Positions 44,730-53,586 of a stretch of DNA of 64,000 nt are shown piece after piece (the first letter of the stretch is position 1; each line of letters begins with the position of its first letter). The notes below the pieces were generated by a model, which was not told where the DNA came from, searched no databases, and saw only the letters and a list, made by a program, of their open reading frames with translations. Made by a program: the position numbers and the translations under genes. The DNA comes from GCA-003244245 sp050699715 (GTDB lineage: Bacteria; Actinomycetota; Actinomycetes; Mycobacteriales; Pseudonocardiaceae): the NCBI GenBank assembly GCA_050699715.1, contig JBOHFR010000012.1, positions 1-64,000 of the forward strand, given 5' to 3'.

Positions 44730-45806
44730 TCAGGGAACGGGCGGGGCGGCCGTGTCCTGGCGAAGGTTGTCCAGCGCTGTACCGTACCGGTTGGCTACTC
44801 GGGCCCGCAGCGCGGGATCGGTCCGGGGCACGGGTTCGAGAAAGATCTCGTCGAGGTCGGTGAACTCCTGGCGGAGCTCGTCGTCGATGCGCACGCACGC
44901 GCGTTCCAACTCAGCGGTGGACAGTGAGTCAGCAAAATCCACTCGCGCACACAGCAGTACCTTATCGGTGCCCGTGAGCATGGTGAGCAGATCGACCACC
45001 TGTCCTACCTCCGGTGTCGCGCTCAGCCGAGCGTATACCGCGCGGACCAGACGCTCGTCGGCCTGCGCTCCGATGAGCAACCGCATGTTCGTGCGGCCCA
45101 GCAGGTAAGCCACCGTCGCGAGGAGCGCCCCGATCAGCAGTGAGGCCAGCCCATCCCACAGCGCCGAGCCGGTCAGTAGGTGCAACCCGACACCGGCGAA
45201 GGCCAGGAGCAGGCCGAGCAGCGCCGCGGTGTCCTCAAAGAAAACGGTCTGGACCGTAGGATCATCGCTGGTGCGCAGGTGTTCGAGCAGCGTCTGGCCC
45301 GTATCGTCGCGCTCGCGGCGGATCTGGCGCATCGCCTGGATCCAGGACCCGCTCTCCAGCACGAAGGACAGCCCCAGCACGAGGAAGGCCACCCACACCA
45401 GGGTCTGCTCCCCGCCCCCACCGAAGATCGTGCGACCCGCCTCATACACCGCGAACATCGCACCGGTCACAAAGATCGACACGGCGGCGAGGAGCGACCA
45501 GAAGAACCGCACCTTGCCGTAACCGAACGGGTGACGCCGGTCGGCCGGTCGCTCGGATTGCCGCAGCGCGGCCAGCAGCAGGGCCTCGGTGGAGGTGTCG
45601 GCCACCGAGTGCGCGGCCTCGGCCAGCATCGCGGCCGATCCGGTGAGCACTCCGGCGACCGCCTTCATCACCGCGATCACCACGTTGACCGCGAGCGCGA
45701 CGATGACAGTCCACGTGCTCTCCCCGCCGCCGGAGCTCCGCTCGGCGGTTTCCGCGCGGTGTGACGGTGTGATCCGCGCTGTTCTCCCGGATCGGTTCAC
45801 TGTCAC
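44730..45806 (-). CDS. cation diffusion facilitator (zinc/manganese/iron efflux)
   Basis: 358 residues from GTG 45806; the frame also opens at TTG 45863. Six membrane helices. The metal site in helix 2 is AEAAHSVADTSTEAL (H-x3-D) and in helix 5 LWDGLASLLIGALLA (D within the helix). HPFGYGKVRFFWSLLAAVS is the diagnostic segment of the SLC30A9/ZNT9-like CDF branch. The cytoplasmic C-terminal domain is present. The GTG overlaps the stop of a 12-codon upstream frame, suggesting coupled translation. Confidence 0.88.
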   Translation of the reverse strand: MTVNRSGRTARITPSHRAETAERSSGGGESTWTVIVALAVNVVIAVMKAVAGVLTGSAAMLAEAAHSVADTSTEALLLAALRQSERPADRRHPFGYGKVRFFWSLLAAVSIFVTGAMFAVYEAGRTIFGGGGEQTLVWVAFLVLGLSFVLESGSWIQAMRQIRRERDDTGQTLLEHLRTSDDPTVQTVFFEDTAALLGLLLAFAGVGLHLLTGSALWDGLASLLIGALLATVAYLLGRTNMRLLIGAQADERLVRAVYARLSATPEVGQVVDLLTMLTGTDKVLLCARVDFADSLSTAELERACVRIDDELRQEFTDLDEIFLEPVPRTDPALRARVANRYGTALDNLRQDTAAPPVP

Positions 45807-45850
45807 CAGTGAGCGTGCTGGCGCATCAGCCGGACGCTCATCGCTACCAC
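45803..45850 (-). CDS. possible leader peptide of the CDF gene
   Basis: A GTG at 45850 (or ATG at 45841) lies six to eight bases after a strong GAGGAGG. It would give a 12-15 residue peptide ending MSVRLMRQHAHW. Its TGA overlaps the GTG start of the CDF gene (GTGA), the same coupling used throughout this strand. It could regulate the transporter or be accidental. Confidence 0.35.
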   Translation of the reverse strand: MVAMSVRLMRQHAHW

Positions 45851-45949
45851 GGCGCCTCCTCAAGATCCAAATTTATCCGTGAACAACGGTTTCCCCAGGA
45901 TAGGCCGCGCGAAACCTGGATCTGTTCGGACGTCGGTGTTGGCCTCACC

Positions 45950-46135
45950 TCAGGGAATGCTAGCGGCCGCCCTGAGCGCGTCTGCCAGCTCGAGTGCCTG
46001 CCGAAAAGTCAAGATCGCGACGGTATCCAGCGTGGCGTCCAACGTGATCACGGTGCGCACATCATGTTTACCTTTCGTTGTCGTGGAATGGCCAGACCGA
46101 CGACTCCAGCTTCGGGTCATCGCCGGTCCGGCCAT
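45950..46135 (-). CDS. small hypothetical protein divergent from XRE regulator
   Basis: Up to 61 residues. The C-terminal part (ITLDATLDTVAILTFRQALE, then LADALRAAASIP) looks like a short actinobacterial family encoded opposite XRE/DUF397 pairs; the N-terminus and the start are uncertain, and a GTG inside would give about 36 residues. The same arrangement exists at 12391/12742. Confidence 0.4.
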   Translation of the reverse strand: MAGPAMTRSWSRRSGHSTTTKGKHDVRTVITLDATLDTVAILTFRQALELADALRAAASIP

Positions 46136-46325
46136 GACCCTGACAGGGGGTGGGTGAGCGGTGTGTCAGGGCTGCACAGAGTCAAGCATCACAAGCGACT
46201 CCAATGCAAGCCTTGGAGCGTGTTTTTCTCCGCGACGCTACTGTTCTGTTACTTTCACTACGACGAGAGTGCGGCAATTCTTTCATATCGGGTGTAAGAT
46301 TCCTTCAGAATGAGAGAGGTGGACG

Positions 46326-47213
46326 ATGACCGAGGGCACCACGACGGGATCGACGGTGCCGCGCAGGCAGCTCGGCCGGTACCTGCGCGACTTGCGCAAC
46401 CAGGCGCGGCTGCCGGTGCGGGCGGCGGCGACGCGGTTCGAGTGGTCCGAGGCCAAGATCTGGCGGATCGAGACGGGTCAGATGCCGATGCGCAGCCTTG
46501 ACGTGGAGACGATGTGCCGGATCTACGGTGCGCTGCCGGACGTCACTGAGGCGCTGGTGGGGTTGGCCAAGGAGACCAAGGCGCGCGGCTGGTGGCACTC
46601 CTACGGCGACGTCATCCCGGAAGTCTTCAACGTCTACGTCGGCCTGGAGGAGGCCGCGTCCCGCTTCGCCTGGTATGAGTCAGAGCTGGTGCCTGGCCTG
46701 TTCCAGACCGAGGACTACGCGCGCACGGTGATCCGGGCGGACAACCCCGGCGTGGACGACGCCGAGATCGAGCGGCGGGTGCACGTCCGGATCGCCCGGC
46801 AGGCGCTACTCACCCGGGTCACCGACCCGGCGGTGCTTCAGGTGGTGCTCAACGAGGCCATCCTGCGCCGCCCGGTGGGGGGCGAGAAAATGATGGTGCG
46901 CCAGCTAGCACGGCTGCGAGAACTCGGTGGGCTGCCCACAGTGTCCGTCCGGGTGATGCCCTTCAGCGCCGGGCTGCACCACGGCGTCACATCGGGGCCG
47001 TTCGTGATCCTGCGGTTTCCGCTCAACGGCAATGGCCAGGAGACCGAGCCACCCACGGTGTACGTCGAAAGCTTGACCGGAGCGCTGTACCTGGACAAGC
47101 CCCACGAGATCGAGCGTTACGACATCGCGTTCAGCAACGTCTGGGAGTCCTCTCTCGTCGAGAAGGCTTCGGAGGACCTCATCACACAAGTGGCAAGGGA
47201 GCTGGAAAAGTGA
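46326..47213 (+). CDS. XRE-family regulator with DUF5753 (second copy)
   Basis: 295 residues from ATG 46326, with GAGAGAGG upstream. HTH at residues about 14-70 (LGRYLRDLRNQARLPVRAAA, EWSEAKIWRIETGQ). DUF5753 motifs: WYESELVPGLFQTEDYARTV, LRRPVGGEKMMVRQLARL and GPFVILRFPL. The stop overlaps the DUF397 start by four bases, so they are co-expressed. A paralogue of the gene at 12742 but clearly divergent in sequence. Confidence 0.9.
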   Translation: MTEGTTTGSTVPRRQLGRYLRDLRNQARLPVRAAATRFEWSEAKIWRIETGQMPMRSLDVETMCRIYGALPDVTEALVGLAKETKARGWWHSYGDVIPEVFNVYVGLEEAASRFAWYESELVPGLFQTEDYARTVIRADNPGVDDAEIERRVHVRIARQALLTRVTDPAVLQVVLNEAILRRPVGGEKMMVRQLARLRELGGLPTVSVRVMPFSAGLHHGVTSGPFVILRFPLNGNGQETEPPTVYVESLTGALYLDKPHEIERYDIAFSNVWESSLVEKASEDLITQVARELEK

Positions 47214-47413
47214 GCACAACCGGCCTGTCGAGCGCCACCTGGCGCAAGAGCAGCCGCAGCAACGGCCAAATGAACTGCGTGGAGATCACCGACATCGACG
47301 GCGGGCACCGCGCCGTGCGGGACAGCAAGCACCCCGCTGGCCCGGCGTTGATCTTCACTGCAGCCGAGTGGTCCGCGTTCACTGTGGGCCTGCGCGCCGG
47401 CACGCTCGGCTGA
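47210..47413 (+). CDS. DUF397 protein (second copy, normal length)
   Basis: 67 residues from GTG 47210, overlapping the XRE stop. Single family block: TWRKSSRSNGQMNCVEITDI, then HRAVRDSKHPAGPALIFTAA and EWSAFTVGLRAGTLG. It shows what the duplicated gene at 13638 looked like before expansion. Followed by a strong hairpin at 47423-47467. Confidence 0.9.
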   Translation: MSTTGLSSATWRKSSRSNGQMNCVEITDIDGGHRAVRDSKHPAGPALIFTAAEWSAFTVGLRAGTLG

Positions 47414-47422
47414 CCAACCCGA

Positions 47423-47467
47423 GCGGCGGCGACCCGGCAGCCGACCTGGCCGCCGGGTCGCCGCCGC
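47423..47467 (+). terminator. 16-bp-stem GC-rich hairpin after the DUF397 gene
   Basis: Arms 47423-47438 and 47452-47467 pair perfectly; the 13-base loop can pair further. It starts ten bases after the stop. No U-tract. Confidence 0.75.
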
Positions 47468-47556
47468 GCGGGCTGTGGCAGGTCAGTGCACTCAGGTAGC
47501 CACTCTGGATGGTAAGATCATTGCTCGTGCCCACCCAGATGAGGATATGAGGTTTG

Positions 47557-48576
47557 ATGTTCGCGCCCTCTGCTAAGGTCTCGCTGACCGGAATCAAGCC
47601 GACCGGCGAGCCGCATCTCGGCAATTACATCGGCGCTATCAAGCCAGCACTGGCACTCGCCCAAGAATACGAGGCGCTGTATTTCATTGCTGACCACCAC
47701 GCGCTGACGACTGTTCGTGATCCACAGTTGCTGCGCCACTACACCAGATCGGTGGCCGCGACGTGGATCGCCGCAGGCCTCGACCCAGATCGTGTCGTCT
47801 TCTACCGGCAGTCGGACATCCCCGAGATCTTCGAGCTGACCTGGATCATGTCGTGCATGACCGGCAAAGGCCTGATGAACCGGGCGCACGCCTACAAGGC
47901 CGCGCGGGACCGCAATGCGGAGTCGGGCAAGACCGACGTGGACGCTGGGATCAACATGGGGTTGTACAACTACCCGGTGTTGATGGCCGTAGACATCCTG
48001 ATCATGGAAGCTGACGTGGTTCCAGTCGGGCGTGATCAGATGCAGCACGTTGAGATCGCCGCCGACATCGCCGGGTCGTTCAACCACGTCTACGGAGACA
48101 GCTTCACGTTCACCATTCCCCAGGCTGTCGTTCCTGACGCCGAAACCGGGCGCACCCTGCCTGGCGTGGACGGCCGGAAAATGAGCAAGTCCTACGACAA
48201 CACCATTCCCCTGTTCCACAGTGAGGCGCAGCTCAAGAAACTGGTGCGCCGCATCCCGACCGATTCCACGCCGGTGGAGGAACCCAAGGACCCGGACAGC
48301 TCCATCATCTTTCAGATTGTGGACCAGTTCGCCGCACCGGAGATCGCGGCCGAGACGCGACGGCGGCTGCGCGAGGGAGGCATGGGCTGGGGAGAGCTGA
48401 AAAATCAGCTGTTCGAGGTGCTCAACACGCAGCTAAGCCCGCTGCGTGAGCGGTACAACGCCCTGATGAACCCGGACAGCGAGCTGGACACCCTGCTGGC
48501 GGCAGGGGCCGAGAAGGCCCGCAAGCGAGCAGTCCCGGTGCTGGCGCAAGTACGCAAGGCGATCGGCATCGACTGA
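47557..48576 (+). CDS. trpS: tryptophanyl-tRNA synthetase
   Basis: 339 residues from ATG 47557. Class Ic synthetase with the HIGH-like GIKPTGEPHLGNYIGAI, FYRQSDIPEIFELTWIMSCM, the tryptophan-binding segment YPVLMAVDILIMEADVVPVG with RDQMQHVEIAADIAG, and GRKMSKSYDNTIPLF (KMSKS). It charges tRNA-Trp. The divergent signature and surroundings full of mobile remnants suggest it could be a second, accessory TrpRS. Its last 363 bases, including the downstream 61, are repeated at 54202-54564. Confidence 0.93.
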   Translation: MFAPSAKVSLTGIKPTGEPHLGNYIGAIKPALALAQEYEALYFIADHHALTTVRDPQLLRHYTRSVAATWIAAGLDPDRVVFYRQSDIPEIFELTWIMSCMTGKGLMNRAHAYKAARDRNAESGKTDVDAGINMGLYNYPVLMAVDILIMEADVVPVGRDQMQHVEIAADIAGSFNHVYGDSFTFTIPQAVVPDAETGRTLPGVDGRKMSKSYDNTIPLFHSEAQLKKLVRRIPTDSTPVEEPKDPDSSIIFQIVDQFAAPEIAAETRRRLREGGMGWGELKNQLFEVLNTQLSPLRERYNALMNPDSELDTLLAAGAEKARKRAVPVLAQVRKAIGID

Positions 48577-48637
48577 CCGCCTCGGCAGCCAGAACATGGC
48601 CATGGACCGACCGCCGTCCGGCTGTTCCGCAGAACCG
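48275..48637 (+). repeat. trpS 3' direct repeat, copy 1
   Basis: Matches 54202-54564 in the same orientation with only a few differences near the 5' edge. The copies bracket the trypsin-NACHT locus, Trypco1 gene and HicBA. Confidence 0.9.
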
Positions 48638-48783
48638 CAGGTCAGCCAGGGCTCGATATCAGCGCTTCCGTCAAACTCGAGGCGGTTCAGTAGGTTACGA
48701 AGAGCGTAGTATGTGCTAGCGGTCCGGGGCTTCCTAGCGGCGGCCACGGTGTCGCAGTGGCCCGTGCTAATCAGGGAAGAAGT

Positions 48784-50952
48784 ATGCGCGACAAACTTGA
48801 ACAAGCGTTACGGACAGCCACCGTGCCGCTGACCACGGCGTCACACAGGGGCACCGGCTTCTTCGTTGCTCCAAACCTTATGCTCACCTGCGCGCACGTC
48901 ATTGCGAAGGGTGACGCCATGCCCTCGATTGGCCACGCGGCGGTGACTCCATACCGCATCACGGCGGAGCTGTCTGCACTGGAAGAAACAGGTCGCCCTG
49001 CGCAGGAGTTAGGTCAAGCAGATCTTGCCCTACTGCATGTCGATGGTGACGACACGAACCCTTACGTTTGCCTGGCTGAACCAGTCCAACCCGGCGACGA
49101 GCTGTGGACTTTCGGCTATCCCGACGGTCTTTATCGCTCGGGGGACTCGGTCGTGTTTCGCTGTGAAGGCATCTCAGAACGCAACGACGGCACCACGCTG
49201 CTCAAAGTAACCCAGGGCAGGATCAAACCAGGGTTCAGCGGCGCCCCGGTACTGAATTGGCGCACTGGCGCGGTCTGTGGCCTCGTCCGTTTCCGCGCAC
49301 ACGCCGACACTGCTCGGCTGATCCCAGTCACAACCGTGCTGGCCGCCTATCCAGAACTCGCCAAGGTGCACGACACACCGGGCGGAAACCGGATGTGGCT
49401 GGACCTGCTCAACGACGCTCAACTCGCTGCGGCCGGCATTCGGTACCCCGGTCCTCAGCTACGCGATTATCTCACTGCGGCCCGCGAGGCTGATCGCCAG
49501 CATCCATACGCGCACCTGTTACCTGGTGCTCCCCCGTTGACCAAAGTCTACCTCACACAGCGAGCCAGCCAGCACCAGGCTCAGCAACAACTGGATGACC
49601 CAGATACAATCGTCGCGAACGAACACAGGGTGGACGCGGCTACGCTTGCCGGACTCTTGCCCGGCGTTCAGGTCCTGGGCGGTCCAGGAGCTGGCAAGTC
49701 CAGTCTGATACGACATATCACTGCAGTCGCAGCCAGCGAATGGCTCGACAAAGGGATGGGAGAGTTCATCCCGGTGCCCGTTGCCGCTGACGCTTTGACC
49801 GCTGGAATGGCGTTGACGGAGGCGCTTGCGGCAGGTGTCGTTGCCAGCCTCGACACCGAGCTGGATCAGCACAGGCTGACCGAGATGTTCAGCTCCCAAC
49901 CCCTGCCCGGGGTCCCGTGGTTAATCTTGATCGACGGATTGGACGAGATCCTCAATCCGCAGTTGAGAGACGTCGTGCTGCGCAAAGTAGTCCGACATCA
50001 GCGCGATAGCCGGTACCGCTTCATGGTGACCAATCGACCGCTGCCGGACAGGATTTTCCACCGGACACTCGCGGAGGAAAAATATCCTGTCTATGTCATC
50101 GAGTCGTTCGCTGACGATGAGCTATTTAAGTTCGCCATGGGTTGGTTCAAGGAACTAGGCGACGTCACGCCACGAGAAACCGCCGGGAAGTTCACAAAGC
50201 GGCTCGAACGTACCAAGTTGCGCGGGTTGGCAAATATCCCACTGATCGCGACAATGGTGTGCATCCTATTTGCCGAGGATCCCAACCGTGCACTTCCATT
50301 CAACCGCTCCGAACTGTATGGACGTTTTGTCGACTGGCTGCTGAGCAAGCATCAGGATCTCGTCGACGCGCGTACTCAGCTACGACAGTGGGTTGACCCG
50401 AACGGCCTCGGAGCTGAACAGGCAGTTGACGAACTCCTCATCGAACTCCGGCCATTGCTGCAAGGACTCGCTCATCACCGGCAGTTTCCACCACTCAACG
50501 ATCGAGTTCCGACAGCTTCCTCAGGGCAGACGTTGACGTGGAGCCACGTCCAGCCCCCGGCCGCATTGTCCACCACCAAGTGGAACGACGTCGTCCCTGA
50601 GGTTCTTCGGATCAGCGGTCTGTTGGTACAAGACGGCAAGGAATTCCGTTTCCTGCACAGAACCATCGAAGAATACCTCGCTGCACGCTATCTCGCAGAC
50701 ATGAACCCCGATCCTCATAGGCGTGCTGCCAGACGTCTCCTGTCTCCGCAGGAACGCTGGCCATGGCAGCACCTCGAAGTCAAAATTTCCTTGCCGCGCT
50801 GTGGATCGAACGTGGAGCGAACCTCACCAGACCACTCAACCGCCTGCTCTGGCGGAGACATCGGCACGAGAACATCGAGTTTATTATCGAGCTTCACCGA
50901 CAGGGCGTCACGGTTCCCGAGAAGATTCGACGGCGTGTCATCGACATATTGA
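48784..50952 (+). CDS. trypsin-like protease / NACHT NTPase protein, N-terminal part (frameshifted)
   Basis: From ATG 48784, with GGGAAG upstream. Trypsin-like domain with His38 (LTCAHVI), Asp80 (QADLALL) and Ser152 (GFSGAPVL). NACHT domain with Walker A GGPGAGKSS (299-307), Walker B LILIDGLDEI (380-389), the sensor region YRFMVTNRP and the C-terminal FLHRTIEEYLAARYLAD typical of NACHT proteins. True family sequence ends near 50780 at WPWQHLEVK; the last 55 codons are out of frame. HEAT-like repeats continue one base back. Predicted sensor of a conflict/defence system. Confidence 0.82.
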   Translation: MRDKLEQALRTATVPLTTASHRGTGFFVAPNLMLTCAHVIAKGDAMPSIGHAAVTPYRITAELSALEETGRPAQELGQADLALLHVDGDDTNPYVCLAEPVQPGDELWTFGYPDGLYRSGDSVVFRCEGISERNDGTTLLKVTQGRIKPGFSGAPVLNWRTGAVCGLVRFRAHADTARLIPVTTVLAAYPELAKVHDTPGGNRMWLDLLNDAQLAAAGIRYPGPQLRDYLTAAREADRQHPYAHLLPGAPPLTKVYLTQRASQHQAQQQLDDPDTIVANEHRVDAATLAGLLPGVQVLGGPGAGKSSLIRHITAVAASEWLDKGMGEFIPVPVAADALTAGMALTEALAAGVVASLDTELDQHRLTEMFSSQPLPGVPWLILIDGLDEILNPQLRDVVLRKVVRHQRDSRYRFMVTNRPLPDRIFHRTLAEEKYPVYVIESFADDELFKFAMGWFKELGDVTPRETAGKFTKRLERTKLRGLANIPLIATMVCILFAEDPNRALPFNRSELYGRFVDWLLSKHQDLVDARTQLRQWVDPNGLGAEQAVDELLIELRPLLQGLAHHRQFPPLNDRVPTASSGQTLTWSHVQPPAALSTTKWNDVVPEVLRISGLLVQDGKEFRFLHRTIEEYLAARYLADMNPDPHRRAARRLLSPQERWPWQHLEVKISLPRCGSNVERTSPDHSTACSGGDIGTRTSSLLSSFTDRASRFPRRFDGVSSTY

Positions 50953-51938
50953 CCCAGATCATCGCCGACCCGGCCTCGCTGCGGCAAGACTGGCTGAACG
51001 CGAAAGAATCATTGGTGGACTTCGATCGTGACCGCGCGGTAGAGGCACTTAATCCCCTGGTCATGCAACGAGGAGATCACTATCGACGCTTAGAATCAGC
51101 TTTGGCATTGGCCACGCTACATCAGGAGACAGGAGTCATCGCGCTGGAGCGACTCGTAGACGAAGCCACCGCCAAGAGCACCGAGAGGCTCAGCGCTGCC
51201 CGGGCACTGAAGAACGTTGATCCTGGGCGCGCGAAAGTCGCATACATCCGCCTCGCGTCAGATGCGAAAATGGGTCTGCTGCGAGTTGGCGCGGCCGACG
51301 CCGTGGTCTCGACCAACGGTGCGGAAGGCATTGGCCTGCTCCAAAATTTGGCGCGAAGCGCAACCATTAGCGACTCAATTCGTCTCAAGGCTGCACGGAT
51401 GCTGATCAGGCATGACCTAGATAGCGGACTGCTGTCCCTGATCCAACTCAGTGAATCTCCAGAAATCGAACCAGATATCCGAATGGAGGCGGCAATCGCC
51501 GTCGGCGACCACGCCAATGATCGAAGTATTCGCCTACTTCTCACGCTTTCCCGTGACAATTCCCTGCCCGACTTACTTCGGTTGAAGGCAGCCAGCGCAA
51601 TCTGGCGACGCAACGAGGAGTCTGGGGTCAGCGAGCTTGCCTCGCTGACTGAGAATTGTCGAATTAACAGCATGGTGCGCATCGACGCTGCCCGCCAGGT
51701 CGCCAGCTCGCGGTCGCACTACGGGTTACAGCTGCTGCTGCAGCTGACTGCCGATTCCAGCATGGCGAAGGACCGTGTCACAGCGGGCCCAAGCGGCGGG
51801 AAAACTGGAACCGACACGAGGCGCTGCTGCGCTGTGCCAGTTGGCCGAGGAACAGCAACTCGACAGCACAACTCGGCTCACCGCAGCGCTGGCCGCAATG
51901 GACTTCGACCCTTCCCAAGGACTCTCCGTGTTAATTAA
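50763..51938 (+). pseudogene. HEAT-like repeat part of the split trypsin-NACHT gene (frame 2)
   Basis: From about 50785 to 51786 this frame continues the NACHT protein: NFLAALWIERGANLTRPLNR, then repeats of the form RLSAARALKNVDPGRAK and RMEAAIAVGDHANDRSIRLL. The A4 run at 50782-50785 would need to be A5 to join the NACHT frame (EVKNFLAALW). After 51786 the frame loses repeat character and the next segment takes over. No ribosome-binding site at 50763. Confidence 0.65.
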
Positions 51939-52179
51939 ACTGGCAAGCTCTAGAAGAATTCACGCCTCTGACCGCCTGAGTGCGGCCAAAGAGGTCGCGC
52001 ACAGAGACCGGGGCCACGGCCAAAACCTCTTGTGGAGATTAGCGGAGGACAACACGGTAAACGCCTCATATCGGATCGACGCAGCGGAATGCTTGGCTGA
52101 TTATAATCCTGCGCTCAGTGCTCTTTTATTGCGTGACCTCAAACCACCCAAAAAGGACCTCGCACCACCCAAGAAATGA
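51775..52179 (+). pseudogene. C-terminal HEAT-like repeats of the split trypsin-NACHT gene (frame 3)
   Basis: 134 codons in the original NACHT frame. From AQAAGKLEPTRGAAALCQLA onward the repeats resume (LTAALAAMDFDPSQGLSVLI, DRLSAAKEVAHRD, YRIDAAECLADYNP). Reducing the GGG at 51785-51787 to GG gives DRVTAAQAAGKLEPTRG, exactly the repeat spacing. Ends with a Lys/Pro-rich tail. Confidence 0.65.
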
Positions 52180-52393
52180 GGTCTTTTGACCTATTAATAG
52201 TGTCAAGTGAGAAGTGTCGCCACGACGAGTCGTCACGACGACCCGACCGTCGGCGCCGCAGCTGAGGCTGCGGCTAGACTAAATCCTAAATCGCAGGCGG
52301 GAAGCCCCAGCGCTCGCTGATCTTGTTGTGGTTAGTTCATTCGCGCGAAAGCAGCCGGAGCGACACGACGACCCTGGTTGATCACGACCGCTT

Positions 52394-52723
52394 TCACCCT
52401 TGTTGCTGCGGTGTCCACTCGACCGTGACTTTCACGTTCGCCTTCGCCGCGCCCTTCACCAGGATGGCCGTTAGATTGCCTGCGTCCACCCCGATCTCAC
52501 AGCCAAATTCGACAGTTACCTTACCCGGCTGGACCTTACGAAGTGCCGATGTGATTGAATCGGAGACCGTCTCGGCGACCGCGCTAATAGACCGGGTGAA
52601 GTCCTCCAGCCCAAACTTTCGAGCAGCGACCTCTTCCTCCTCGTCGAGCGTCAGAGCCTCGACATAAAAAGTCCGGTCACCCTCCAGGATCGGAACATAA
52701 CGGGAACGGTCGATCTCCTCCAT
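52394..52723 (-). CDS. Trypco1 protein convergent with the trypsin-NACHT gene
   Basis: 109 residues from ATG 52723. MEEIDRSRYVPILEGDRTFY and VEALTL form the N-terminal strands, followed by a helix (FTRSISAVAETVSDSITSAL) and the diagnostic VTVEFGCEIGVDAGNLTAIL with VKVTVEW at the end. Same family as the gene at 1308, and again next to a trypsin-STAND gene but in convergent orientation with its own promoter. Confidence 0.8.
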   Translation of the reverse strand: MEEIDRSRYVPILEGDRTFYVEALTLDEEEEVAARKFGLEDFTRSISAVAETVSDSITSALRKVQPGKVTVEFGCEIGVDAGNLTAILVKGAAKANVKVTVEWTPQQQG

Positions 52724-53349
52724 TGGTGTCAACCTTTCTGCCAGCGGCATGCGTGCGATGTTCAGAAGCATATACGGACTACAAGTCCTCTTCGGACACG
52801 TTCGCATCTGTAACGACTGCGAGGAGCAAGGCTCGCATGAGTGTAGACGAACACCACGTCCACCAACGGTGCGCGTCGTATGCCAGATCGTTCCACCGTT
52901 GATCTTCAGCCACCGCCAGAGCCAGATCTACCAGCACCCGGCACAGATCATGCCGTGACCGCAGCCGGTGCAGCCCAGCTAGGACCCTGCGACAGTGGGT
53001 CGGTCAGCGTCGTGTGATCAGCCAGAGCCGCCAGCAGACGAGAACCCGCGTGCGATACTCCACCCTTGCCGCCCGCAGTCACCGTGATCTTGGGTCGGGA
53101 CGTTGTAGCCTGCACGTCGGAAGTGTCCTCCTACCCAGAATCATGGACCTTGGCGCGAGGGGCAGTGCAGGTCCCGTCGATTGTGACGGCAGCAGATGGA
53201 TAGACCGGATGCATGGATGATGAGTTCGGTGCACATGCGGGCCGGTGGTTTCCGCGCCGCAGTCGGGCCCGGTAGTCCCCCGCCGGGGACTACCAACAGC
53301 GGCAAGTCGACGCCCTACGGGTCACCAGCGCGCGCTACAGTACGTAGCT
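52724..53349. other. 626-base spacer upstream of hicBA
   Basis: No gene recognised. It holds the promoter of the minus-strand Trypco1 gene and, near its right end, a hairpin at 53271-53294 upstream of hicB. Confidence 0.4.
53271..53294 (+). promoter_or_regulatory. 10-bp-stem hairpin upstream of hicB
   Basis: GGTAGTCCCC pairs with GGGGACTACC around a 4-base loop, 56 bases before the hicB ATG. It could be an operator, attenuator or upstream terminator. Confidence 0.5.
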
Positions 53350-53586
53350 ATGTCGGTCCGGCACGTCTCTGTTGTCGTCGAGTGGGACAGCGATGACGAG
53401 GTGTGGGTGACCCACGTGCCAGCCCTTGACAGTCTGTCGTCATACGGCGACACTCGCGAGGCCGCGCTGGAGTCCACCCGAGAGGCCATCGCTGGTTACC
53501 TGGAAGCTTCAGCCAAGGGTGGTATTCCCCTCCCCCGCAGCGGGCCTGAACCGAGCATCGTCGAGCTTGAGGTGTCGTTCCCCTGA
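53350..53586 (+). CDS. hicB: HicB-type antitoxin
   Basis: 78 residues from ATG 53350. HicB-like partial RNase H fold: VVVEWDSDDEVWVTHVPALD, SLSSYGDTREAALESTREAI, AGYLEASAKGGIPLP. No C-terminal DNA-binding domain is visible. It precedes and overlaps the hicA gene, the order often found in actinobacteria. Neutralises HicA and may autorepress. Confidence 0.85.
   Translation: MSVRHVSVVVEWDSDDEVWVTHVPALDSLSSYGDTREAALESTREAIAGYLEASAKGGIPLPRSGPEPSIVELEVSFP

Noticed and set aside
47500..47556. Tryptophan attenuator or T-box upstream of trpS
   Set aside because: The short frame before trpS contains no Trp codons, and I see no T-box core or paired terminator/antiterminator.
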